A stretch of DNA of 64,000 bases from Sparassis latifolia (lineage: Eukaryota > Basidiomycota > Agaricomycetes > Polyporales > Sparassidaceae). The translations under genes and the position numbers were made by a program. Shown one piece after another: positions 24,176 to 34,379 of the stretch. Positions within the stretch are counted from its first letter, which is position 1, and each line of letters starts with the position of its first letter. Under the pieces are notes generated by a model that saw only the letters and a program-made list of their open reading frames with translations, was not told the origin of the DNA and did not search any database. The DNA is taken from assembly GCA_018466975.1 (NCBI GenBank), contig CM031562.1, positions 496,001-560,000 of the forward strand, given 5' to 3'.

Positions 24176-25003
24176 GCACAGAGTTCAGAGCCACGATCGT
24201 TCGCCCTAGAAGGCTGATGTGTAGAACATTCCTTCTGCGTCTGCCAATAATATGCGGGTGAGCGGTACCGCAATTTTGTACTGTAGCCGTCGGTTTGCAT
24301 CGTACTCGGCCACTCAGAAGGAGCTCACTCTGACGCGAAGGAGAAACTTCGCGCAGATGGTGGGTCAGTCACGGTGGAGGCAGCACAATGACCTTCCGAT
24401 GGAGAACGGACACAAATACAATGAACGCTCACAAATGATAGCGGATTATGAATAGTCCAGTCCCCCGCAACCACTGACACTCTGCGTAAATCTTCGCGCC
24501 TCAGGATGCCTGTGTCAGGTGCGTCGGTAGCATATAGCGCATTGGCGCTTGCTAGCCTGAGGCTATGTGGTTACCCAGCTTGATGTTGGACACGAGACAG
24601 CGCGACGGAAAAGAGGTAAGTTTGACGCTGACCGCAGTTGCAAAAGTCCTGGGAATGGTTGCATGAGGTAGATACGGATATCTTGAAGCAGGTTAAAGCA
24701 GAGCACGAGGAGAGCCTGAGTTTCTAAACATGCCTTTGGGAGACTAGCGCGAACTCTCGGTTGAGATAGTGTATTAAACTATATTATTATACATCTATGA
24801 TACCGAATCGAGGATTGACAGATTTGATTAGCGCTCATGGCGCCTCTCGGCAGACACTGGCACGGACATTCTAGTGGGTGTGCCAGTGGGACTCGAGTCT
24901 ACTAGCCTGTCGTCAACTTGACCAGCTGTTACAACAGTTGGAATACGAAGCCACTAGTGCATACTTCCGGCGCATAGTACGTATTCCTATGCCTGACGGT
25001 TGC
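24176..25003. repeat. Duplicated block iii, copy 1
   Basis: It aligns by eye with about 54425-55231. Shared stretches include GAACGGACACAAATACA, CTTTGGGAGACTAGCG and ATTCCTATGCCTGA. The left end carries a P450 exon-2 relic on the minus strand (ISLLGRTIVALNSVQA), which is now fused to copy A. No functional gene is seen. Confidence 0.7.
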
Positions 25004-25295
25004 CCGGCCTGTGCAGATGTGAAGGCAATACAGCACTCGAAAGGCCGCCAGGCGGCGGCGGAACTTGCTCGGAGACGAGGGTGGACAGTGCCACAAAACA
25101 AATAGCGCACAAGAACTGTGTAAAAAGGACACTTTCACTTTTGGGTCGGGAGAGCTTGCTCTCCGAGCAAGAATTTCCACAGTATTTCCCACCAAAAGTT
25201 GTGCAAATCACAAGACACAAGATGAAGCGGCAAATTGGTCATTCCAAGGATTTTCCCCGCGGCCGGCGGGCCGGGGACCATTCAGGGATGTTTTC

Positions 25296-25708
25296 AGGAC
25301 ACCCGACAATTGGTGAATAGGCCTGATCTGGAGAGGGCAAAAATGTCCACTGGGAAAAGGCTGTTTCGGGCCAAAAATGTCCATGAAAAATTAGGCCTCA
25401 CCACATTTTTTGCCTCTGCGGTCCGCATTTCTCTTCAGGTTCTAACTCTAAAAAGGTAATTTTGGGCACTTCTGAGCTGGCAGCTACGCTGCCTCCTCCT
25501 CGGCCCTGCCTGCTCTCCTCGCCAGCCTTCCACAAGTGTTTGTTCAGCCTCAAATCAGGCTGCTGCCTCCCTGATGTCTGCAAAATGGCTCAGGCTATCT
25601 GGTGGTCAACAACCTGATCTGTCCATGAAATACCAGGCATGAGGCTCTCGAAAGTTCAAAGTTTGTCCATAACTGACTCAGGGACCTTGCCCAATTGTCA
25701 GGGGTCCT
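25296..25708. mobile_element. MITE-like element with AGGAC...GTCCT terminal inverted repeats
   Basis: The left end reads AGGACACCCGACAATTGG, and the right end is the reverse complement of AGGACCCCTGACAATTGG (16 of 18 match). The flanks are ATGTTTTC on the left and ATGTTTTT on the right, a possible 8-base target duplication with one mismatch. The element is 413 bp, has no coding potential, and shares its AGGACMCC terminus and AAAATGTC-type interior with the element at 63629-63952. Confidence 0.6.
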
Positions 25709-25979
25709 ATGTTTTTGCGAAGTGCCAAAATGGTACCAAGGAATTTCTCGCCGATGTGCACATTGGCAAGACTGTATCTCACTCATTTTATTTCTGCAAC
25801 TTCAATTCCAGTCAATACACTATAAAAATGCACCTGGACCTGTTGAAAGTGTGCGCAGATTAGCAATTTGGCATTTACGAAAAGGTCTGAGAAAGGTCCG
25901 TAAGGTTAGGATTAGTAAGAACAATGCCTCGAGCATAGTCTGGTATTTTCTAGTCTCTTAGTTTGCAGTATATAAGGAG

Positions 25980-28900
25980 CTGAATGAGATCCTTCTTGCT
26001 TTGTACTTTCATCTCAGGCAACTTTCCCAGGAAGAGCCATGGACCTGGGAACTCTCACCTGAGTTATCCTCTGCTTAGCAAAGGGCCCCCCTCAGGTGTG
26101 AAACTAACAGACATGCTAACTGCCCTGGCTTTTTATATAGATGCTATTGTGACCTCTGACAGCATGATCAAAGCCATGCAGACCGTCTCCACCCGCATCT
26201 TGGCAACACAACAGAAATTTGAAGACTCTGTAAGCCAATTTGACACAGCATGTTTAGAGACAAGAAACTTTGCCTCCATGGCAGCAACAATTATGAAAAA
26301 CTTGTTAAAGATGTAAACTACCACATATGAGCACCTGGAGTGCCTTGAGGAGGCCGCCAAGGAGTTTACTGCCATGAAGACTCCCCAGAACACCTAATGG
26401 CCCTAGAGGTTGCCACTGCATCCCTCAAGGAAGTATCCAAGAAGCTGGCAGAAGAATGCAGCAACCTGCAACTTCACTCCCTTCTTCCCTGCATCAAATG
26501 TAGTTTCATATGGCAGGAACTCCCCACCCGGTGCCCATGTCTGATACAACCAACTCCCCCACTTCTACTCTGCATATATGCCAGGTGAACCTCAACAAGT
26601 TCCTTACAGTACAGTCTGCATTCATTAATTATTTCTTGAATAGCAACTTTGATGTCATCCTCCTGCAAGAATCATAACTTGACTCTCACAGTTCTCTGAC
26701 ACACTCTACCTCACACTGGAATGTTGTCTACCCTTCCACACATCTTAATGATGAGGACAACAGTGGACCTGCTCTATTATCTTTGTCAGCAAGAGGGTCT
26801 CAAGCAAATCATGACAGCAAATTGACGTAGACTCTCCTGACCTCATGAATATCATGCTCCACACTCCATCAGGCCCTTTCATATATTTAACATCTACAAT
26901 AACCAACTACACCAGGAGATGCTTCACCTGCTCATGTGGGCAATCTAGCAGCTCCTGCACTGTAATGGAGAAGGTGTGAACATTGTATGGGCCAGCAATT
27001 TCAACTGCCACCACCCGATGTGGGATGAAGAGCGGAACTATCATCTTTTCACACATGATGCCCTCACAAAAGCACAACCATTCCTCGACAACATCATTGC
27101 CTTTAACCTCACGATGCTACTCCTCCACAGGATCCTAACTCTGAAAGCCACCACATTGAAGAACTACACTCGGCCAGACAACATGTTTGCCTCCCCAGAC
27201 ATAGCTGAATGCCTCATCCCATGTAATATGGCCCCACACCTCTGCCTGCCTCACACTGATCACTTTCCCATCTCCTTTAAGTGCAATATCTCCATCCGCA
27301 CCCCCCAGGAAGCCACTCATTGCAACTTCTGAGAAGTAAACTGGGAAGACTTCTGTGATTGCCTGAAATTTAACCTCAACTTCTGCCTTCTGGGGAAAGC
27401 AAAGATAATGATAATGGAGCAGTTTGCCACTGCTCTAAAAAGCCTTTCTGATGCAATTTCAGAGACGGTCAAAGTGAAGGTACCCCTGTCAAAACCCTCC
27501 CCTTTCACCAAGTGCTGGTGATCCAAGGACCTTGTGAAGACATGGAAGGCAGTACAATGACTGGCGAGAACATCATACAAGAATCACCTGTCCTGAGACC
27601 ACTCCTGTCATGCACAGTATCGCAAAGCCCACAATCACTACAGAGATGAGATCCAAGCAGCCAAGAGAGATCACTGAGAGGCCTGGCTGGAGTCTGCTGA
27701 CCCAGACTCCATCTGGACCATCAACTGATTCACTGCAGCAGGCCCAACAGATGGAAGTCATCCCTGCATCCTCCCGCTGAAGGCGGGCAATAATCCTCCA
27801 GCCACGGACAATGAGGGGAAGAGTGCTGCCCTGTACCAAACATTCTTTCTCCTCCAGAACCACTGCTCACACTTCCTGCAGACCACACCAACTGCCCATC
27901 AGCATTCAAATTCTCTCGCATTACTGATGCCCAGATAGAAGCAGTCATCCAGAAGCTCTGACAGCTGAAGGCTTCAGGCCCAGATGGCATCCCTAATGAA
28001 GTCTACAAGTACAGCATCCACCTTCTCCTCCCACACCTCAGTCGCCTCTTCCATGCGACTTTCTCTTTAGAAATTTACCCCATAGAATGGAAGGCTTCTA
28101 ATACAGTTGCCCTGTGCAAACTGAGACACCTGGACTACTCAGTGGCCAAAGTGTACAGGCCCATTGCCCTACTGAACTGTATCCGTAAAATTCTGTCTGC
28201 AAGCATAGCTGACATTCTGGTATATCACTCAGAGAAATGTGGGCTGCTTGCTCACCACCACTTCAGTGGCCACCTGGAAGGAAGGACCACAGACTCCCTA
28301 CACCTTCTTGTCAAGATGGTCAAGGATGCATGGTGCTGGAAAAAGGTAGTCTCGGTCCTCTTCCATGATATTAAAGTGGCCTTTCCCAGTGCCAACCTCC
28401 AATGCCTCTTTCACAACATGCATTCCTGCGGGGTGTCGAAGAAGATCACAGACTGGCTTTAACACCATCTGGCAGGATGACACACAAGAATTCTTTTTGA
28501 TGACTTCAATTCAGCACTATTCGAGATCCTCTGAGTATCGACCAAGGTTACTCACTCTCTGTCACTCTCTATGAGTTTTACAACTCGGACCTTTTTAAGA
28601 TTGCTCACAAAATCCCTGACTCCCTGGCCCTAGGTTACATTGATGACTCAGCAATAGTCACGATAGGTAAGGACTACATGGAAACTCATGGGATCCTTCA
28701 CAGATACATTGTTACAAAGCTCCTCTCTGAGGAACACGCGGACGACTTTCGCCTCTACCTTTACCGATCACGTGACAATGACATCACAGAGCCTAGACTG
28801 ACCATGTGACAATGACGTCACTGACCACATGACCATGATGTCATCATGGTCATCGCCCTTATCTATCCGGCACGGATCTACCTGATCATCTGATGATATG

Positions 28901-29612
28901 TGCCTTGTGCTCAAGGCATGTTTACCTCATGTGCGAGATCCAGACCTAGGACGCACTTCCTATCACACACACGACAAAGGCATGTTTGCCTCACCTTTGC
29001 CTTACCTTTATGATACAGATACCGAACCTTATGGGCATGACCCTAGACCCTGATACATGCGCTAGACGCACGACGACCTCGCTGCTGCCTTGTCTTTGCA
29101 GCACGACCTATTCCCCATATGGACAGATTGTCTCTCACGCAGAGTCATGACTGACTCAGCATTCTCACGACCGTGGGACAGGTATACGAACCCTGTGCCC
29201 TTGTATTGATACCGATGGACCAATCGTAGTTCTAGTATTACAGGTAGACAGACGCCTGTACTTGTATATAAGACCGACAGGACAAGCTGGAGTCCCCATC
29301 TTGTCCTGGTTACACATCAACCAGTTTTACCATCTACATCTGTGCGACAGATCGACCTTGGTTCGCAGACAGCGGCCAAGCGTTCATAAGACAGCTCCAC
29401 TGGGCCGACCTCTGGTCATCGCTGTGACTGGAGGTCGGACCCCTCACGATTGACTTGAGCCCTTGCGAAGGCCTAGTCACTAGATGACGAACCGGATGTA
29501 CGGTGGCGCGACTGGCCCCCGTGACATACATGGATGGAGAGGACAGAGCAATCAAATGGTTTGCCAATCATCAATCTGAATTCTCCTTAGAGAAGTTTGG
29601 TCTCCTCAACAT
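25980..29612 (+). mobile_element. Decayed Tad-like non-LTR retrotransposon (LINE) split by a solo LTR
   Basis: A LINE copies itself through a target-primed reverse transcriptase. The left part (25984-26316) resembles a poorly conserved first ORF. An endonuclease-like region near 26976-27330 contains VWASNFNCHHPMWDE and LPHTDHFPISFKC. Linker and reverse transcriptase follow, with YRPIALLNCIRKILSASIAD (28158 on), a degenerate palm motif (VLFHDIKVAFPSANLQ) and the catalytic-motif region GYIDDSAIV near 28633. The text stops at HRY (28709) and resumes at 29527 with MDGEDRAIKWFANHQSEFSL, because a solo LTR sits between. Many in-frame stops (mostly TGA) occur from 27300 on, so it is dead. Homology ends near 29612, where LTR-like sequence begins, so the 3' end is missing. 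Confidence 0.8.
28710..29526. mobile_element. Solo LTR inserted in the LINE, with TACAT target duplication
   Basis: The element begins TGTTAC and ends GTGACA, and is flanked directly by TACAT at 28705-28709 and 29527-29531. Removing it and one TACAT restores the LINE reading frame across the join. Inside, GTATATAAGACC near 29263 looks like a TATA box for plus-strand transcription. The size, 817 bp, fits an LTR left by recombination between the two LTRs of a Gypsy or Copia element, whose internal part is gone. The family is unknown. Confidence 0.85.
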
Positions 29613-29629
29613 GTCCACAGTGGGAGCAG

Positions 29630-30012
29630 AACTGGTGATGAGTGCACACCTGACACAAACACCTAAACCCAACTAAACCAAACAAGAAGCAGGGGTGATC
29701 TGTGTGAGAGGGAAGGGTGTCGCAACTGTAAAATAATGCAAGTGGGTCCCAGAACCTCGACCTAAGCCAAAGGGGATGCAACCTGTAAGAGAATGAAGGT
29801 TCACAATGTAAACGCAAGGTTGGGCGACAATCTACAACAAATTTGCGAAAGTCGGAGGTAGGAAGCTAAAGTTGCGATGCAATCGCCAAACTCGTAGGCG
29901 AAGGTGAACTAAATTGCAAAGGGTAAGAGAACTATCTGTGGGGGTAGAACACTATGGAGAAACACAGTATTCGCCATCTCAATGAAGTCGCAGTCAGTCT
30001 AACGCAAAAGTT
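29630..30012 (-). repeat. LTR-like repeat, inverted copy of 50963-51346
   Basis: It starts TGATGAGTGCACACC. It is the reverse complement, with moderate divergence, of 51346 back to about 50963. Shared stretches include GACCTAAGCCAAAGGGG and TGTGGGGGTAGAACACTAT. The terminal TG suggests an LTR end. The match stops at about 30012. Confidence 0.7.
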
Positions 30013-32080
30013 ACAATTCCTGAGGAACGAAGAGAATCATTCTTATAAGCGGTGGGTCTTTGGAGGCTGAGGTGAATCGTGACGCACTTTTCTTTTAACT
30101 GTGGGAAAATTCTGGAGGTAGAACTTAGCTACAAACATTCTAATGGCTCTTCTTGTCCAACTACAAGTTGACTATAGGTGGATGTTCAAAACAGTTGTAA
30201 TGAAAACTAGCACAACTTGTATAAATAACCATCAACAGATGCATGGCTGCAGCACTTAGATTAGATAACAGATAACAGCTCTATCTCAGAGAACATTGAA
30301 ATTATGTTCTATAGAGTGTTATACTAAGTTCAATGCATTGTAACCATCACCATTGAATTGAAACCAAAAAATAGCCCTAGTGAGCACTCTAGAACATTCA
30401 ATTCCATTAAGATTTGAGTGACAAACCACTTTTGCAATACTGAGGTGAACGACATGAAGGCCTGCTTAGTCAGTTTCCTAATTTGGAAACTGACTTACCT
30501 AAGGTACCCATGGTTACTGACGTACAACTTGAGTGATTTAATAAAAATGTCTAGTGTCAAGCGAGACTTCAAATCTCCACAAATTCTGAGATAATCGGAC
30601 TGGTCTTAAGTCGGATTGTATCTCAGTTGTTACTGAAGTAAATTAGGTGTTAGAAATAAGAATGAAGTAGTAAATACCCTTCTTGGATAAAGTACTGACT
30701 TTAGTAAAGTTGACTGATATGAGTACACGGACTCTGATATCAGACCTTGAGACTTATAGACTTAGAGACTTGGGCGATAGACTTTGTAATCCAATAAGTA
30801 CAACGTTATGTACTTATAAACTACTAGTGACTTAGACAGAGACCTTACTACTTTACTTAATAGTACTTGATTGCTTGGCACGCAGTTGTATGTGAATATC
30901 AGTATATTGATTTTTCTGTCTCAGGCAGGGGCCTTTATATACTAAAACTTGTGGGAAAATTAGGACAATAAGGTCCAAAGCATAATAGACAGAAACAATG
31001 GAAAATAATAATAGAAGGATGAAAAATTGCCTATGTAACAATAGGTTGTTCATAAAATACACTAAAAAGGGTGTTCAATAGCCAGAAGGTTCAATAGAAA
31101 TAATAGCGAAGATAAACAATAGCTAAGTAAATTAATGAGAATAATAGCCACTTGAATCAATAGGAACAATAGTTCTTAGTGTTATGAATAGTAGGCTATT
31201 GTCTTAGGATAATAAATAAATGAAAACAATAGCTAAGCTATTGTTGTACTTATTTATACAGCAAATAACAAATAGAATCAATGGAACATTTCGACAAGTT
31301 ACAAAGCATAACAAACTGTGTACTGAGCACTTGTAACTAAAAGTATGACCGGCAATAATAATAAAAGGATACAAACACAATTCCCTACACTTCAATCAAA
31401 CCCAGCATCTTCATCTCATATTCCTCTTCTCCGCAATCTACTCCTCGACAAGCGAAGTTCATTGATCGTCTGCTCGGCGGATGAACAACAATTCTGAGAA
31501 TAGGGGGAAGGGGACCGAGCAGGATCTTGCACTGATGCGAATGAGGGGATTGCCTACGTTGAGCGACCGTAAAGAGAGGCAAAGGCGATGTATGTGCCGA
31601 TGGATGAGATCGCGATATCTCGTGCGATGTACTCGTCCTCAGGGCGGTTGGCATGTAGGTGCGATATATCTTGAGGAAAGGTTGGCATTGTCCTTTCCCA
31701 TTCGCTGCTCTTGCAAGTCGTGCATGGAGATCTTCCTGTGTAGGGTAGAATCTTTACGTGAGACACAAATCGTGTGTGTCATTACCTAGGTCATGTTTCT
31801 AAATTTTCCGCCTTTTTCTGCCTTTTTCAAATATTTCTGACCTCAGAATACACTTGCCCAAATGGGGAAAGTTAGGAGCTGTTGAAGTTACAATTCTTGA
31901 GAAATGAAGAGAATCATTCTTACCAGTGGTGGGACATTGAGGGCTAAAAAGGTTAGCTAGTATATGTGTGTAATGACTATATAAGATTATAGAAGTGTAA
32001 TTAGTATACATTTTCAAGAACCTTACAGTGCCTGATGATATATCTAATCATCTCTACTAAATGACATAGTATCATATATA
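30013..32080. other. AT-rich tract between two 50-bp direct repeats, no gene
   Basis: The base composition is clearly AT-richer than the rest of the window. The sequence TTACAATTCCTGAGGAACG at 30012 recurs as TTACAATTCTTGAGAAATG at about 31888, and the similarity continues for about 50 bases through AGAGAATCATTCTTA. Between them, 30950-31250 is littered with CAATAG/AATAATAG motifs. Short frames near 31385-31790 show no motif. This may be the remains of an element bounded by these repeats. Confidence 0.5.
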
Positions 32081-32084
32081 ACAG

Positions 32085-32935
32085 CCTACTGCAAAAAACA
32101 AATGTGCCTACAAGAATCACTACAAAAAATGTTACCAACGTACTTATGTGAATAACTACAAAAATGACCCTAGAAACCGTTACAAATGTGCCTACAAGAA
32201 TCACTGCAAAAAATGTTATCAACATACTTATAAGACTCACTACAAAAAATAACCCTAGAAACTGTTCCTATAAGAATCACTACAAAAAATGCTACCAACG
32301 TGCCTATAAGAATCACTACAAAAAATGACTCTAGAAACTGTTCCAAATGTTCCTATAAGAATCACTACAAAAAATGTTATCAATGTGCCTATAAGAACCA
32401 CTACAAAAAATAACACCAGAAACTGTTACTAACATGCCTACAAGAATCACTACCAAAAATGTTACCAACGTGCCTATAAGAATCACTACAAAAAATAACA
32501 CTAGAAACTGTTACCAATGTGTTTATAAGAATCACTACAAAAAATGTTACCAACGTGCTTATAAGAATCACTACAAAAATGACCCTAGAAACTGTTCCAA
32601 ATATTCCTACAAGAATCACTACAAAAAATGTTACCAACGTACTTATATGAATTACTACAAAATGTGACCCTAGAAACTGTTACAAATGTTCCTACAAGAG
32701 TCACTACAAAATTGTTACCTATAAGAATCACTACATGACACTAGAAACTGTTACAAATGTTCCTACAAGAATCATTATAAAAAAGTTACCCTTAAAAATC
32801 ACTACAAAAAATGTCACCAACTGCCTATAAGAATCACTACAAAAAATGACCCTAGAAACTGTTACAAATGTGCCTATAAAAACCACTACAAAAAATAACA
32901 CCAGAAACTGTTACACATGTGCCTATAACAATGTA
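32085..32935. repeat. AT-rich minisatellite, about 36-bp and 60-bp interleaved units
   Basis: The phrase AGAATCACTACAAAAAATG repeats about fifteen times. Each copy is followed either by TTACCAACGTGCCTATA or by a variant with CCTAGAAACTGTTACAAATG. The minus-strand frames across it (hydrophobic, rich in VVILVGT) are a by-product of the repeat. Confidence 0.85.
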
Positions 32936-33010
32936 TTAAAATGTATACAAGAAATTGTTATTACATCTTGTATGAACTCCTGGTATACCATTTAATAATG
33001 TGTAAGTGTC

Positions 33011-34356
33011 CTACAATGTCCCACTATACATTGAGAAGTTGTGTGGGTTGATAAGGGCCGTACTAAGGATTTTCTCTATTTTTTGGTCATCAGGCAGGCG
33101 TCCTTCTGAGGTGCATGTTTGTCCAACAATAAGAACTCGTTGGCGGGCCAATTGGAACTTCTTTCCTGAGAATGTGGCTCCAGCATGTTCGATTCGATGC
33201 AAAATTTGGTGCACATCCAATGCATGTTCCCATATGAAGCGTCTGATTCTGAGGTTCTCCAATAATACTTCTGGCTCCCCATCGGCGTCAGGGTACTCGG
33301 TGTCGGTTCCTTTGATAGGCAGGTCGTTGATAAAGATATCTGCTTTGGTCGGGATTTCATCTTGCAATATGAAGGTCATGGAATTTTGAAATTCGGCAGG
33401 CGAGTTTGTGAAGCCGGTGGGAAGTGATGTGATTTGTAGCAGTCCCAAAGGAGTATGGAATGATGTCGGGTCTCGGCTGCTCGTGTCCACTTTGCGTGCA
33501 TCAAATCCCCAATGAAGGTCTCTGACAGTGTAAACTTTTCTTCCTGCGAATATGAAGTCATCCAGTGAGGGCGGGAGTTTTGCGTCTCAGATGGTGACTT
33601 TGTTTAACAGCTGTAGCTCATGGACGATCCATAGTTTTCCATTTTTCTTCATCACGCAAAACTATTGTGAGCGATATGAGGACTGGCTGGCTTCATATAC
33701 TCCGGCAACCATCTTTTTTTTAAGAAGCTCGATAACTTTCTCCTTGATACAGGGGGGATAGGAATATTCGAAAATTCCCAAGGTTCATGCGGCACTATTA
33801 GAATGATGTAGGGAGAGAAATAATCCTCCCTAAACGTTCCTCAATCTGCGTCTTCAAAGGCCAAAGCTGCTTTGTTGAGTCGCAGGATATGCTTCAATAG
33901 CTTTTCTTCTTCCGGGCGTAGAAATCCATCCGGGTTTATGTTCATCTCCTCCATTCGTTCCTGTGTAAGTTGTGTTCCAGGTGTGAAGTCTGGCGGGTGT
34001 GGTGTGAGTGGCGGGAGTGATGCAAGTGGGTCTTCGGGAAAGGCACGATGCACACGAGCATCTTCTGGAAATACTCCGGGGACTGGCTTGACTTTTCAGT
34101 CCATGCATTTGTAAGCTCCATATACTTCGTTCCCTATTCCCACGAACAAGTAATCTTCATCGTCTTTAGGCTCCATGGAATAGTACAGTGGCTCTGGTAC
34201 TGGGTTTTCTTCTTCTGCTCCTTCTTCCGCGATATGTAGATAGTACACTGGTGAGGGCGCAGCGTCTTCCATATTTTTCTGTATCCTTTTCTGCATGTTT
34301 TTCTCTTTGTCCTTTTTTGCTATTTTTATCTGTTCATTTCGATTTTTCCTCATCAC
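33011..34356 (-). pseudogene. Ty3/Gypsy reverse transcriptase, broken
   Basis: Minus-strand frames give LLKHILRLNKAALAFEDAD, then after a stop FREDYFSPYIILIVPHEPWE, a frame change, then TSFHTPLGLLQITSLPTGFT with NSPAEFQNSMTFILQDEI. The catalytic region reads ADIFINDLPIKG, where the usual second-strand motif is IDDLP, so one catalytic Asp is replaced by Asn. The N-terminal 34356-34096 part is Glu/Lys-rich and typical of the linker between protease and RT in agaricomycete Gypsy elements. Three or more stops or frame changes are visible. Confidence 0.8.
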
Positions 34357-34379
34357 ACCCGTAAGACTCCATGAAAAGC

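Noticed and set aside
24878..25105. 75-codon plus-strand ORF
   Set aside because: It lies in duplicated block iii and its counterpart near 55200 does not keep the frame.
25118..25280. Possible Helitron end: hairpin GGAGAGCTTGCTCTCC and the GC palindrome near 25256-25278
   Set aside because: No CTRR follows the hairpin, no 5' TC end is visible, and no Rep/helicase gene is present.
27135..27320. Minus-strand frames across the LINE
   Set aside because: They are shadows of the plus-strand retrotransposon text, which shows clear endonuclease and reverse transcriptase motifs.
32001..32637. Hydrophobic repeat protein on the minus strand (VVILVGT units)
   Set aside because: It is simply the translation of the AT-rich minisatellite, with no splice or start context.
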